This document shows, piece by piece, positions 38,101-46,033 of a stretch of 64,000 nt of DNA (positions within the stretch are counted from its first letter, which is position 1; each line of letters begins with the position of its first letter). This DNA comes from an uncultured Planctomycetaceae bacterium. GTDB lineage: Bacteria > Planctomycetota > Planctomycetia > Planctomycetales > Planctomycetaceae. The notes below the pieces were generated by a model. It saw nothing but the letters and a program-made list of their open reading frames with translations. It did no database searches and was not told the DNA's origin. The stretch spans positions 1 to 64,000 of the forward strand of contig CALSLT010000003.1 in NCBI GenBank assembly GCA_943787265.1, in the 5' to 3' direction. The position numbers were made by a program, and so were the translations under genes.

Positions 38101-38310
38101 AGTGGCGATCTACTGATCGGCGGATCGGCAGAGAACGCATCCGATATGGCATCTCTCGATGCAGCGTTATCTGCGTGGGCAGACGGAGACCTGTCTGCAG
38201 CTCTGCTCAACCTTGGAACGATCTCCGATGATGCCGCCCGAGACATTCTGAAAGGTGGGCGGGGAACAGACGAACTGATCGGAGGGGCCGGCGACAAGGT
38301 GAGAAGCTAA
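32125..38310 (+). CDS. Giant LEPR-XLL surface protein: FG-GAP, LamG, Ig-like, RTX
   Basis: About 2061 residues. The N-terminus is basic and carries the LEPR-XLL export motif (MEALEPRLLLT). In order follow: FG-GAP/VCBS-like repeats (DLDGDGDLDAF...VWFNDGQGNFTDSGQRLG) over about 380 residues; a cadherin/VCBS-type linker (DDAYSTDEDTTVSP) and a LamG/concanavalin fold (GYWRLGEASGSTAIDSSGRG ... EIGRRTNSGHQFRGQIDEV); more VCBS pieces; a galactose-binding-like part; seven tandem Ig-like repeats ending NVAP; one PKD-like repeat; and Ca-binding RTX nonapeptides (GGDGNDHI, GGAGSDFI, GGGGNDRIDGG) near the end. It is probably exported by a type I-like route and displayed on the cell. The ATG at 32125 (MKFSNW) with AGGA was chosen; ATG 32101 is possible. 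It shares its FG-GAP repeat style with the divergent kinase. Confidence 0.93.
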   Translation: MKFSNWLRSLRASGQRIRKSGRRVVRERQQLKSMEALEPRLLLTFQGVAASFDPPFDPESLDLADLDGDGDLDAFISSSPSSSLGQDGSESVWFNDGQGNFTDSGQRLGSDQTGLAAVSGAGAELGDFDRDGDVDAFVSSLGGPDRLYVNDGNGAFSVGASIATLETYAMVSGDVDADGDLDVIVETGTRWTNTRREVWLNDGTAGFSLASRVDGGYFSTSFDLGDVDGDGDLDLLDGRYSSDRIWLNDGVGGFTDSGQEFRLTDPSNTVDSPYTLDVEFGDFDNDGDLDFVAGKHDAGDHVYFNDGTGPFTDSGQLLEGLPGRNVYSNRTRDLTVADMDGDGDLDILAAMEQSPGTVWLNEGDGQFTSQVALASPFGIAEDHQNWRIATGDLDGDHDLDAIILRRSTDHFDIVYFNQGFTPPNSAPVAVDDAYSTDEDTTVSPTGTAAYASAVLADNPLGYWRLGEASGSTAIDSSGRGNDGTFNGAVTLGTGGAIADGDTSISLTNTAGYVDAGNPAELDISDDTLTIEAWVNPSAVATMPIAGKTQSGRNDYTLWLVSSGGRNVAHFNLYNGSGEANFNGTIDVPVDEWTHITGTYDGTTASIYVNGVLDRTRSFSGNISGNDALNFEIGRRTNSGHQFRGQIDEVALYGDALSADRVLAHFEAADEAGGTGGSVLENDTDADSDALTVSALNGDSGSIGQATVLASGATVTLNADGTFQYDPTTSAIFNALTDGESTTDSFEYTVDDGNGGTDSATVSITVNGVNDAASISGDIAGAMTEDEADVTGSLTVIDVDNENTFQVQPDTAYISPDGASGSPIQGSAAALIDGDTGLTSPGNSVGGFNTDDSPLTFTFGSPKTLDEIVIYNGWNSPDQAIAQFDLTFFDSLGTQIGSTQTVNVPGVHGATESASFAAVSNVSSIVMSNQAGVGSTWEFREVEFSRVSETVGNYGAFSIDADGNWSYTRTADLQSLAVGEVVSDSFSVQSTDGTASQVVTVTITGENDAPIVANTGNVSASEGQTATNSGVWSDVDASDVVTLTASVGTVTQNVDGTWNWSFDTNDGPEDSRTVTITATDDDGAETQSSFDLTVNNVAPALKVRPTLSVDEGDTATTSGTWSDSGDDTVTLSASVGNIVQNADGTFTWSFDTSDGPEDSQTVTITATDSDGAATVRNINLTVNNVAPSLTVDASTVTVDEGQTATMSGTWSDPGNDVVTVAASVGTVTTNADGTWDWSYFAADGRDKIRVTLTATDGDSATSSGAGGAAAMAPATKTATGAATASKPAKSGGGAASTTGSSSSAEFVLIINNVAPSVASAGDVAVDEGATATNSGTWGDPGDDVVTLAASVGTVTQNVDGTWNWSFDTNDGPEDSRTVTITATDDDGAETQSSFDLTVVNVAPSLKVKPSLSVDEGDTATTSGTWSDSGDDTVTLSASVGSIVQNADGTFTWSFDTSDGPADSQTVTITATDSDGASSDVSFPITVNNVAPSVASDNSVIEVDEGQTATNSGNWSDPGADVVTVSASVGAVTTNADGTWNWSYDTVDGREKINVVLTAVDSDGATRQSSFVTIVQNVAPTVTSNGNVTVDEGATATNSGTWSDPGDDVVVVSASIGTVTQNADGTWSWNFDTTDGPDDSQTVTVTASDDDGGETQTSFELCVNNVAPTIASVSSTNADVENASGDGTVSVSGSFSDPGLDTHTVTVNWGDGTSEDVSVDQSADSFMGEHNYASGGIFTITVTVTDSDGAVSNTETTSAVVKGAGLVNGTLFVIGTDGKDVIHVHEHWRRDRITVHAHLDIQHRGRWHRHATSTHVYETYAAADVDQIVVHALAGNDHVHVGGYFFGNTAKDAVIFGGDGNDHIVSSQGNDTIDGGAGSDFISSRGGNDVIVDLTGDNYVHAGDGDDVVTTGNGNDCIHGGSGDDQINAGDGHNWASGGSGNDIIIAGIGNDRLNGDLNNDLIVGGGGNDRIDGGRGRDVLIGGTGSDRVNGGNSGDLLIGGSAENASDMASLDAALSAWADGDLSAALLNLGTISDDAARDILKGGRGTDELIGGAGDKVRS
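35140..37115 (+). repeat. Seven in-frame Ig-like repeats with three-repeat super-unit
   Basis: Each repeat is about 90 residues: VDEGxTATxSGTWSDPGDD...SASVGTVTQNADGTWxWSFDT...DGPEDSxTVTITATDxDGA...NVAP. Repeats 1-3 resemble 4-6 one by one (1 with 4, 2 with 5, 3 with 6), so a block of three was duplicated; DNA around 35255-35400 and 36170-36310 is almost identical. Repeat 3 has an Ala/Thr/Gly/Ser/Lys-rich insert (about 35905-36030) that its partner repeat 6 lacks. Confidence 0.85.
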
Positions 38311-38325
38311 ACGACGTTGCTCAAG

Positions 38326-38356
38326 CGACCGCTCGATATCAGTTCTCGAGCGGTCG
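38326..38356 (+). terminator. Probable terminator of giant surface protein
   Basis: A perfect 11-bp stem (CGACCGCTCGA/TCGAGCGGTCG) with a 9-base loop, 15 bases after the stop codon. No long T-run follows, so termination may be factor-assisted. Confidence 0.6.
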
Positions 38357-38836
38357 TTCACATGAGGCGATCTGGAAAGACGACACCGATTCTTTAAGCG
38401 AGATTCAGTCTTAAGCGTTAACGACTCGGTGCTGTCAGATTGCACTGTAAACGTCGTTCAAGAACTCGATCCGAAATCTACCGCAGGCTGGGTTCCAGGC
38501 AGAGACAGTCCGACAGGTTATTTACCACCCGGAACCAACGGTCCAGGAGTCCGGTCTGCGGAGTTTTACACGTCCCGGCGAAAGTGTGTGCTTCATGAAC
38601 GTCCGGCCTGGCATAGCAAGAGCCATACAGCCGAACGGCGGCTGAACGGAATCCCCTTGGAAAACGATGACCTGTCCATTAACCGCGACGGCTCTCGAGC
38701 TGAATGTTCAAGAGTTTGCGTCGCACCCGTTTTGGGATCGGCTTTTGGTGACACAATCGAGACTCACTTTACATCCGACGTCGAGGCTCGCGATGTATTC
38801 GCAGTTATCATCGCTTTGGAAGCGGAACACAGAATG
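38357..38836. other. Intergenic region, nothing recognised
   Basis: No gene, RNA or repeat is supported. A long plus-strand open frame (38429-39433) crosses it, but most of its length is antisense to the secreted protein at 38837. Confidence 0.4.
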
Positions 38837-40087
38837 CTATTTGAGTCCTACCAGCTTGCTGATGTCGATCAGGCACAACTGACGCCCTTCGCCTTCTCTG
38901 ACGGCATCAATACAGACGAACCGACCATCTCGACTGAGGCGGGGATGTGTGTCGACACGCCATTCCCCCGTGTAGGGCTTTGGAAGATGGAAGTGTCCCA
39001 GATCGATGCGGCGACCGGATTTGATATGGAACAGGTGAGGTGTCTGCAGCCTGTCTGCCCCCTTGGGGTAGGTGTCGTTCAAAATCCACTGACCATCGGG
39101 AAGATAGGTGAGGTGCCCGCTTCCGTCGAGCACGCCGCGGCCGACTTCTTCAAGCGGTGGTCCTTCCCGATCCGCAAACAGGAAGTTGCCCCAGTTGGAG
39201 TTGCCGAGCAGGTTTTTACTTTGCGAAAGGATGTGGCGAGGGTCACGCCAGATAAAGTGAGACGCGTAGCCATTCGGGATGACAATCCGAATATCGTCTC
39301 CAGCGGGCGAAGCGGTGATCATGCGAGTCAGGCGTTTGCCGTTCGGATATCGCCAGCGATGCAGAGCGATAAAGCGGCTTCCGTCGGGACTGAACAACAA
39401 GTGATTAAAGTAGTGTTTGATTCCCGGTTGTGAATTCGGAATCGCGCCCAATGTGGCGATCTCCTTCAGGCTCACGATGAGCGTCGACTCGCCCGTGCTC
39501 ATGTTGATGCGAAAGATTCCAGACTCCGCTGGAGCCAGGTCGTCCGTATTCGGATCAGACAGCCCGTTATAGCCATAGCCGGGACGAACGTCCGTGATAC
39601 GACGAAAGTCTGCCGTCACGGCTGTCTTTCCATCCGGACTCACGCTGTAAATGGCATGAGGAATCGTTCGCGACTCTTTCGTCTTCACATCCAGAATTCG
39701 ACAGACATAGCGATCGCCCTCGCGGTCATTCCAGATCACGGTCGAGTCCGTCCCGGGCAGCCATTGCAACATGCACCCCTGCTGCCAGTTCCATGCCGTA
39801 CTCTGTCCGAGATGGATCCAGCGGTCGCCGTCGTGCAGGTCGACCATTCCGATTTCAATGACGTCGCCTGCGGTGGGCGATCGGTGCTCGAACGGCACTT
39901 CCATTCCCAGCACATACCGCCCCGTCGGATCAAACTGCAGCTTGTCGTAGTACCCGAACCAGTGATGTCTCGGCCCCGACGTGATGTAACGGTGCGGTGG
40001 GAACTGGTCTGTGACATCCTGGGCGTTAGCCTGCGTGCACAACGTAAGCAACACGGCAACGATTAGCTGACGAATCATAGGAGGCAT
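38837..40087 (-). CDS. Secreted beta-propeller-like protein of unknown function
   Basis: A 416-residue protein with a signal peptide (MIRQLIVAVLLTLCTQANAQ). The mature part opens TSGPRHHWFGYYDKLQFDPTG and has repeated blade-like strands: YSVSPDGKTAVTADFRRI, HLLFSPDGSRFIALHRWRYP, PRLSRDGRFVCIDAV. This is the pattern of WD40/TolB-like or oligogalacturonate-lyase-type propellers. No catalytic residues can be assigned. The start is either 40087 (MPPM) or the second ATG at 40078; the signal peptide begins right after the second. It ends close to the giant surface protein and lies upstream of, and on the same strand as, no clear operon partner. Confidence 0.72.
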   Translation of the reverse strand: MPPMIRQLIVAVLLTLCTQANAQDVTDQFPPHRYITSGPRHHWFGYYDKLQFDPTGRYVLGMEVPFEHRSPTAGDVIEIGMVDLHDGDRWIHLGQSTAWNWQQGCMLQWLPGTDSTVIWNDREGDRYVCRILDVKTKESRTIPHAIYSVSPDGKTAVTADFRRITDVRPGYGYNGLSDPNTDDLAPAESGIFRINMSTGESTLIVSLKEIATLGAIPNSQPGIKHYFNHLLFSPDGSRFIALHRWRYPNGKRLTRMITASPAGDDIRIVIPNGYASHFIWRDPRHILSQSKNLLGNSNWGNFLFADREGPPLEEVGRGVLDGSGHLTYLPDGQWILNDTYPKGADRLQTPHLFHIKSGRRIDLGHFHLPKPYTGEWRVDTHPRLSRDGRFVCIDAVREGEGRQLCLIDISKLVGLK

Positions 40088-40237
40088 CCCTTATTTCGGA
40101 GTCTATCCGCCGGTTCTATAACGGATTGAGTAAGCCGAGACGCAACTACAGCGAAGCTGAATACACCAAGAAATCGTTGACGCCACAACATGGTGCCTTC
40201 GCTCCCTGCCCAGGCCTGTTGATCATACAACGTTCGA

Positions 40238-41812
40238 TCATGCCGGCCGGGCTCCGGGTTTTCCCTGTTCGATAACGAACGTCCCCTTTGTCAGAATTGG
40301 AGAACCGGGTTTGTCCACGAATGGAGTCGCTCGGAAGTAACTCGTCCATGCGTCGGGAGTCAGTTCGCAAGTCACGTAGCCACGATTCGAGTTGTACCAT
40401 TTCACGAAGTCGTTCTGTTCGGCGGCTCGTTCGTACTCGGGGATGACGTTGCCTCCGTTTCCGCCAGACGTCATCGCCGTTCCGACGAGTTCCGTGCCCA
40501 CCAGCGGCGACTTCGGGTCCTGGAAATCAAGCTGCAGATCGTTGACCCAGTTCAGGTGAATGTCGCCGGTCAGCACGACCGGATTCGGAATCTTCCGCTC
40601 GTGGAAGAAACGCAACAGACGACGGCGGCTGAATTCATAGCCCGGCCACTGATCCATGCTGTAGCGACGATCTTCGCCCTCGCCGCGATTCAATGGAGCC
40701 ATCATCACCTGCTGAGCCAGCACGTTCCATGTTGACGTTGACTGGAGCAGGCTCGACATCAGCCAGTTCTCCTGGTTCGAGCCAAGCATCGTCGTTTGAG
40801 GATCGAATACCTTGCCGGTCATTGGCTTCTGGTGGTCGCCGTTTGGTTGGTCGGTGCGATACTGCCGGGTGTCGAGGACGTGGAAGTTGGCTAGTCGACC
40901 GTACTGGCAGCCTCGATACAGTTTCATGTGCGGTCCCTGCGGAAACGACTGCCGGCGCAGCGGCATGAACTCGTAGTAAGTCTGGTATGCATTCATGCGT
41001 CGCGCGAGAAACGCTTCGGGAGAGATGCCCTCTTCCTCGGAGACGAGGTCGGCGTAGTTATTGTCAAACTCGTGATCGTCCCACGTGACGAGCCACGGAA
41101 ACAGTCGATGCGTGTCCTGCAGCGTCATGTCCAGCCGGTACTGAGAATACCGCGTGCGGTACTCGTCGAGGCTTACAATCTCATTGCCGATGTGTTTCCG
41201 CGGCCGCTTGTCGATGCCCTTGTACTCGTAGATGTAGTCGCCAAGGTGCACGACCAGGTCGAGGTCCTCTTTCTGCATATGAGGATAACCATTGAAGTAT
41301 CCGCTTTCGTAGTGCTGACACGACGTAAACGCGAACCGCATCCGGTCTGGCATGGCGTCGGGGGCCGGAGCCGTCCGCGTGCGGCCAACAGGACTCGTCT
41401 CGTTCCCAGCATGAAATCGATAGAAGTACCAGCGGTGCGGCTGGAGTCCTTCGACTTCTATATGCACCGAATGTCCCAGCTGCGGCATTGCCAGCGCCGA
41501 GCCTTTCTGGGCAACATCACCAAACGCTTCATCCGTGGCGACTTCCCATTGAACCTTCACCGGCTCATGCGACATCCCGCCGCCATCAAGCGGATTCGGC
41601 GCGAGCTTCGTCCAGATCACAACGCCATTCGGTTCGGGATCTCCTGAGGCCACTCCCAGCGTAAACGGATTCCCGCTGAAACGAGGCTTGTCTGTGACCT
41701 GTCCCTCAGCCCGTAGTGCGATGGTCGGAATCGCCGAGACTGCTGCCATGTATCGAAGAAACTCGCGTCGTTCTATTCCGTAGCGTCGTGTGTCTCTCTT
41801 TTTTTGAAGCAT
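40238..41812 (-). CDS. phoD: PhoD-family alkaline phosphatase/phosphodiesterase
   Basis: A 524-residue enzyme that releases phosphate from phosphomono- and diesters outside the cytoplasmic membrane. The twin-arginine signal (IERREFLRYMAAVSA) fits Tat export of a folded metalloenzyme. An N-terminal Ig-like PhoD_N domain (NPFTLGVASGDPEPNGVVIW) precedes the metallophosphatase core. Metal-binding and active-site motifs are FAFTSCQHYESGYF, VVHLGDYIYEY, WDDHEFDNNYAD and VVLTGDIHLNWVND. Length is normal for the family. The ATG at 41812 follows AGGA. It is divergent from the glycerophosphodiesterase-like gene at 41962 with a 149-bp gap, so a shared phosphate-responsive promoter is plausible but no Pho box could be fixed. 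Confidence 0.95.
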   Translation of the reverse strand: MLQKKRDTRRYGIERREFLRYMAAVSAIPTIALRAEGQVTDKPRFSGNPFTLGVASGDPEPNGVVIWTKLAPNPLDGGGMSHEPVKVQWEVATDEAFGDVAQKGSALAMPQLGHSVHIEVEGLQPHRWYFYRFHAGNETSPVGRTRTAPAPDAMPDRMRFAFTSCQHYESGYFNGYPHMQKEDLDLVVHLGDYIYEYKGIDKRPRKHIGNEIVSLDEYRTRYSQYRLDMTLQDTHRLFPWLVTWDDHEFDNNYADLVSEEEGISPEAFLARRMNAYQTYYEFMPLRRQSFPQGPHMKLYRGCQYGRLANFHVLDTRQYRTDQPNGDHQKPMTGKVFDPQTTMLGSNQENWLMSSLLQSTSTWNVLAQQVMMAPLNRGEGEDRRYSMDQWPGYEFSRRRLLRFFHERKIPNPVVLTGDIHLNWVNDLQLDFQDPKSPLVGTELVGTAMTSGGNGGNVIPEYERAAEQNDFVKWYNSNRGYVTCELTPDAWTSYFRATPFVDKPGSPILTKGTFVIEQGKPGARPA

Positions 41813-41961
41813 GTTGATTCCTGACCTGGTGACATTGCGCGGAAGCTGGGATTCTATGGAACGTCAAGAACTCTTCCTATGATGACTAACGGATTCGTGA
41901 CGCTCCAAAGGATAAACTGGCAGCGAACTGACCAAAGCCGGCAGCAGTTGAAGGATACAGA

Positions 41962-44289
41962 ATGACCATGTGCGAACCATCTGCCCGAACCCGAATTGTG
42001 CTGACAGCAACGACGCTTGCTGTCGCTCTGCTGTTGTCAGAGCAACTGCCCACCCACGCTGCCGATCCGAAGTTGCAGGGAGCGGCAAAAAGTGTCACGC
42101 AGATCATCGCGCACCGCGGCGCCAGTGCTGAACGTCCTGAATGCACGAGGGCTGCAATTCGGCGAGCGATCGAGGTCGGTGCTACAGCGGTGGAGGTCGA
42201 TGTCCGAACGAGTCGGGACGGAGAGCTGTTCATCCTCCACGATGCGACGTTGGATCGAACGACCAGCGGAAAAGGGCAGGCGAACGAGTTGACGCTGATC
42301 GAACTTCAGCAGCTTGATGCAGGTTTGTGGTTTGACGAGGCGTATCGTGGCGAAAGGATTCCGTCGCTGATTCAAGCGGCCACGGAGTGTCGCGGACGGA
42401 TCGACCTGTTGCTCGACCTGAAGGAACAGGGAGACGAGTACGACCGCAGAGTTGTGGATGTCATCCTTAAGCACGGTGACCAGGAAAAGACGATCGTTGG
42501 CGTGCGCAGCGTCGCTCAGGCTGAACGATTTCGTAAGCTGCTGCCAAAGTCGCAACAGCTTGCGCTCATTCCGTCGGTGGAGTCGATCGAAGACTTTGCA
42601 AAGGCTGGCGTCGACACGATTCGACTGTGGCCACGCTGGCTGGAAGACAGTGATGTTCCTGTAAAGCGAGTTCGCGCAACCGGCAAGAAACTGCATCTGA
42701 ACGGGACGATGGGTGAGTCTGATGAAACACTCAAGTTGCTGGCGTTCGAGCCGGATTCTCTGTCGTCGGACCATCCGGCACGTTTGAAAAGTACGCTCGG
42801 CAGAATTGCCACGGGCAATATTCCATCAAAATGGCTTGAGACTTTTGTTGAACAGGTTGATGGCACGCAATTAGACATCGGAGAATCACAGGTCGAAGCC
42901 TCGACGTTTCTCAATCGGGACTACCGAATGATGGAATTGCCCGATGAGCTCGCTGGGATGCCGCGTTTCGTATTCGACGGTGGGTCTGGCGATCAGGTGC
43001 GACTGAAGTTCCGTCAGGCCGCCGTTGTTTTTGCGGCGTTTGAATACAACAAATCTGGATCGTGGTCATTTGAAGATAGTCGACCACCGAATAACGTCGG
43101 CTGGCATTTGTGGCGGAAGGACGGCTATCGAGGTTCCAGCAATCCGACTAAAGACGGTAAGGCTCATCGCGCGTCGATCTGGTTCCGGGAATTCAAAGCC
43201 GGACAGGAACTGGCCGGGCTGCCTCGCTGGTGGTTGTGTCTGGGTATCAGCGATGTCGCAAAGGCGCAGCAGATCGAGGGCTTCAAGCCGGGCCTGACTT
43301 CCGATGTACCGCTTCCAGTTCGCCGCTTCTCACATGCCGCGGCAGCAGCGTGGCCTCGTCCATTGATGGTTCCTGAGTTCGAGTCGGTTAAAGCGTTCGG
43401 CCAGTGGCAGACTCGTCAGCGAAAGCGATATGTCGACCGCATGCTCTATCCGTACGACGGAAAGGTCGCGGTCTCGGCAGTATCAGACTCGGTGCATGAA
43501 ACCCATCGGCGTCGCGAGTTTCATGTCACTTTGAATCGGAAAAAATTGTTTCGATTCTTCCGCCTCGAACCTCTCACCGTGGAGGTAGGAAAGCGGCTAC
43601 CGACCATTGCCTGCTTTATGGGGCACGGCAAGGTGACGCAGATTCTCGATGACAAGGACAGCTACCAGCACGCGTGCGCCGCCAGGTTCGTGGAAGCGGG
43701 CTACCTCGTGTACGCGATGGAGAATGTCGGAATGGAGCCCGGTCAAGACACTCACCACGACATCGACCAGTCGCTGCGGTTGGAAGGCCACGGCTGGTAC
43801 AGTCTGCTGTTCGCTCATCAGCGCATTCTACTGAATCACGTGTTCGCCGATCCGAGCGTTGATCCACTCCGAGTCGGAGCCACCGGAGTTTCGACAGGTG
43901 GTCTGCTGGCCCTCAGTGCCGCGGTCATTGAGCCGAGGATCGCTGCGACGAGTGTCCAGGGCATCTTCGGAAGCATGCGAGTCAGCTTCATCCGCGACCG
44001 ACATCGGCACTGCACCTGCGGCGCCATTCCAAACCTGCTGCCCGAGTTTGACCTCCCTGAACTCGCTCTCCTGGTTACGCCGCGGCCGTTACACATTTCC
44101 AACGGCCGCACTGACGGTTTCTCACCGCAGGAAGCACAACGCTGCGTCGATCTGATCACTCCACTCTACCAGAAGAACAGCGGACCAGTTCCCGTGGTCA
44201 CAATCTCACCCGGAGGGCACGAGTACTCGTTGACGTCGGCAATAGATTTCTTTGGAGAAACACTGGCTATCAGGAGTTCAGCGGAGTAA
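41962..44289 (+). CDS. Glycerophosphodiester phosphodiesterase fused to alpha/beta hydrolase
   Basis: A 775-residue exported protein (signal: VLTATTLAVALLLSEQLPTHA). Residues 45-290 are a GDPD barrel with the catalytic IIAHRGASAERPE (His51, Arg52, Glu60) and VEVDVRTSRDGELFILHDAT. Residues about 310-440 form a beta-sandwich-like linker. Residues about 500-770 form an alpha/beta hydrolase: VGATGVSTGG (nucleophile Ser), NGRTDGFSPQEA (acid) and PGGHEY (His), similar to the acetyl-xylan-esterase/dienelactone-hydrolase group. The protein could cleave a phosphodiester and an ester in the same lipid- or polymer-derived substrate, but that is inference. It is divergent from phoD. Confidence 0.88.
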   Translation: MTMCEPSARTRIVLTATTLAVALLLSEQLPTHAADPKLQGAAKSVTQIIAHRGASAERPECTRAAIRRAIEVGATAVEVDVRTSRDGELFILHDATLDRTTSGKGQANELTLIELQQLDAGLWFDEAYRGERIPSLIQAATECRGRIDLLLDLKEQGDEYDRRVVDVILKHGDQEKTIVGVRSVAQAERFRKLLPKSQQLALIPSVESIEDFAKAGVDTIRLWPRWLEDSDVPVKRVRATGKKLHLNGTMGESDETLKLLAFEPDSLSSDHPARLKSTLGRIATGNIPSKWLETFVEQVDGTQLDIGESQVEASTFLNRDYRMMELPDELAGMPRFVFDGGSGDQVRLKFRQAAVVFAAFEYNKSGSWSFEDSRPPNNVGWHLWRKDGYRGSSNPTKDGKAHRASIWFREFKAGQELAGLPRWWLCLGISDVAKAQQIEGFKPGLTSDVPLPVRRFSHAAAAAWPRPLMVPEFESVKAFGQWQTRQRKRYVDRMLYPYDGKVAVSAVSDSVHETHRRREFHVTLNRKKLFRFFRLEPLTVEVGKRLPTIACFMGHGKVTQILDDKDSYQHACAARFVEAGYLVYAMENVGMEPGQDTHHDIDQSLRLEGHGWYSLLFAHQRILLNHVFADPSVDPLRVGATGVSTGGLLALSAAVIEPRIAATSVQGIFGSMRVSFIRDRHRHCTCGAIPNLLPEFDLPELALLVTPRPLHISNGRTDGFSPQEAQRCVDLITPLYQKNSGPVPVVTISPGGHEYSLTSAIDFFGETLAIRSSAE

Positions 44290-44419
44290 CCGAGCTTTCT
44301 ATTTGCGGTTTCAAAAAGAAACGAGATGCAAAGTGCCTGGCGTGGACCGTTAATGTCGCCTGTACCGGGCGCAAATCGCGCTGCCCGGCGATGACTTGAA
44401 CCAGTCAACGAAGAACTCG

Positions 44420-45979
44420 TCAATTCTGCTGGTCGCTGGCTTCCGCCTTCAGTCTGATGAACTCTTCATCTTGTGGCCTGATCTTCAATCCCTTGTCGAG
44501 GAAGATTAACGCTTTTTCTGGACGCCCGTTGTCCAGACAAGCCTGAGAGATCTTTCGAAGGAGCCAGAATTTTCCGGGCGTCGCTTCTACATCAGACTCC
44601 ATGAGCCTGAGCCCATCATCAACTCGCCCATCTTCAATCAATTGCTTCGCCAGAACCTGATGGGTGCCTCCCCACGCTGCTTTTTTTCCTTTGGTTTTGA
44701 ACCATTCGATTGCGGCTTCGACACCTTCGGCTTTGATAATTTCATACATGCGTTGCTCCTGACTGATGCGTGGTTTGCCAGGCATTCTGTAGGGCTGCCC
44801 AGTCACCACGTGGATCAGCTCAGTGTTCAAATTCACAACGGAACCCCACACTTTTGAGTCGCCGTAGGTATCTCCCTGATTGCAGAGCACGATCACAAAA
44901 GCATCATCATCGACCAGTCGATTCTCCATGGCTCGGAAGCCGCTAATGGCTCCTCCATGATTGATGACTTTGGTTCGCCTTTTCGTCACAGGATGGGTGC
45001 GAGTATAGATCTGCCATCCGTATCCATAGACGCTATGAGGCCTGCCTCCCGCTGCCTTCACCTCTGGAACGTCCCGGTTTGGCGTGAACATCAACATTCG
45101 ATGCTTCTCGTTCAGGAGCTTGTCTGTGTAGAGACTCCGATCCCATAAAAACATGTCGTCTACGGTGGAGTAGAGTGCCCCCGCCGCTCCTGGAGAAGAA
45201 CCCAGCTCGATGTAGTCTGCGTTGTCGAGACCAAATGGACCGTACGTGTATCCGCTGGCGCGTTTTGCAAGCACGTATCGATTGCGATCGTATCCGCTGT
45301 TCGTCATGCCGAGCGGTTCGAATATGCGTTCGTGCAGGTTTCGTTCGAACGTCTTACGTGTCACTTTTTCAATAATTCTTCCCAGAATGATGTAGCCCGC
45401 GTTGCAATAGCTGTAGATCGTTCCGGGATCATCTACCAAATCTGCACTGCAATGTTCTTTGATGAATTCGTCTTTTCCGAACGACAACCGAGACGTCGTT
45501 CCTCGGTAGCTGAAGCTCGAAGTGAAATCTTTGATACCAGATTGATGTGACATCAGGTGGTGCAGCGTGATTCTGTCTCCCGTGTCTTTGCGGTAGTAAG
45601 GCAAGTGGTCAGTAATCCTGTCATCTAATCTGACCTTGCCTTCCTGGACCAACTGCATCACGAGCAGGGTGCAGAACTGCTTACTGACGGAGGCAAGACG
45701 AAACCGTGTGTCAGTTGTATTGGGGACATTCCACTCACGGTTAGCCATGCCGAAGGCTTGCCTGTAAATGACCTTGCCCTTGTCCGCCACAAGCACTGCC
45801 CCTGAAAACAGGCCGGTATCGGCTGTCGCCTGACACAATTCTCGTAGAGCCGTTTCTTTACCCTGTCCGACCTCGCGATACCCTTTCGGAAGTGCCTTAT
45901 CATCCGCCTGAACGTAAGTGGTCTGAACTGCGACCAGACCACCCAGGATCAGAGTCATATTGCAAAGAAACGTTTTCAC
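44420..45979 (-). CDS. Serine beta-lactamase-like hydrolase (class C/DD-peptidase fold)
   Basis: A 519-residue exported protein. The start is GTG at 45979, with AAGGAG seven bases upstream and a signal peptide right after (MKTFLCNMTLILGGLVAVQ, reading GTG as Met); the longer ATG at 46003 lacks a site. The active-site SxxK is in LASVSKQFCTLLVMQ, the YxN element in YSYCNAGYIILG, and the third motif is HGGAISGFRAM. A TPR-like tail of about 100 residues follows (GRPEKALIFLDKGLKIRPQ). The family includes esterases and D-amino-acid peptidases; real beta-lactam cleavage is not implied. It is flanked by the GDPD fusion (convergent) and the CehA/McbA-like gene. Confidence 0.93.
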   Translation of the reverse strand: MKTFLCNMTLILGGLVAVQTTYVQADDKALPKGYREVGQGKETALRELCQATADTGLFSGAVLVADKGKVIYRQAFGMANREWNVPNTTDTRFRLASVSKQFCTLLVMQLVQEGKVRLDDRITDHLPYYRKDTGDRITLHHLMSHQSGIKDFTSSFSYRGTTSRLSFGKDEFIKEHCSADLVDDPGTIYSYCNAGYIILGRIIEKVTRKTFERNLHERIFEPLGMTNSGYDRNRYVLAKRASGYTYGPFGLDNADYIELGSSPGAAGALYSTVDDMFLWDRSLYTDKLLNEKHRMLMFTPNRDVPEVKAAGGRPHSVYGYGWQIYTRTHPVTKRRTKVINHGGAISGFRAMENRLVDDDAFVIVLCNQGDTYGDSKVWGSVVNLNTELIHVVTGQPYRMPGKPRISQEQRMYEIIKAEGVEAAIEWFKTKGKKAAWGGTHQVLAKQLIEDGRVDDGLRLMESDVEATPGKFWLLRKISQACLDNGRPEKALIFLDKGLKIRPQDEEFIRLKAEASDQQN

Positions 45980-46033
45980 GGCATCTCCTTGAAGGGAAAT
46001 CAAGTTGCATGAATCCAGAAGGCCCGGCGAGTG

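Noticed and set aside
34077..38297. Several long minus-strand frames opposite the giant protein
   Set aside because: The repeated Asp/Gly/Thr codons of the giant gene produce long Ser/Val/Pro-rich antisense frames. They copy the repeat structure and carry no motifs of their own.
32125..38310. Non-ribosomal peptide or polyketide synthase as the reason for the long gene
   Set aside because: No adenylation, ketosynthase or carrier motifs; the composition is repeat beta-domains and RTX motifs.
38429..39433. 334-codon plus-strand open frame
   Set aside because: Most of it is antisense to the secreted propeller-like protein, which has a signal peptide and ordered repeats. The plus frame has no recognisable motif.
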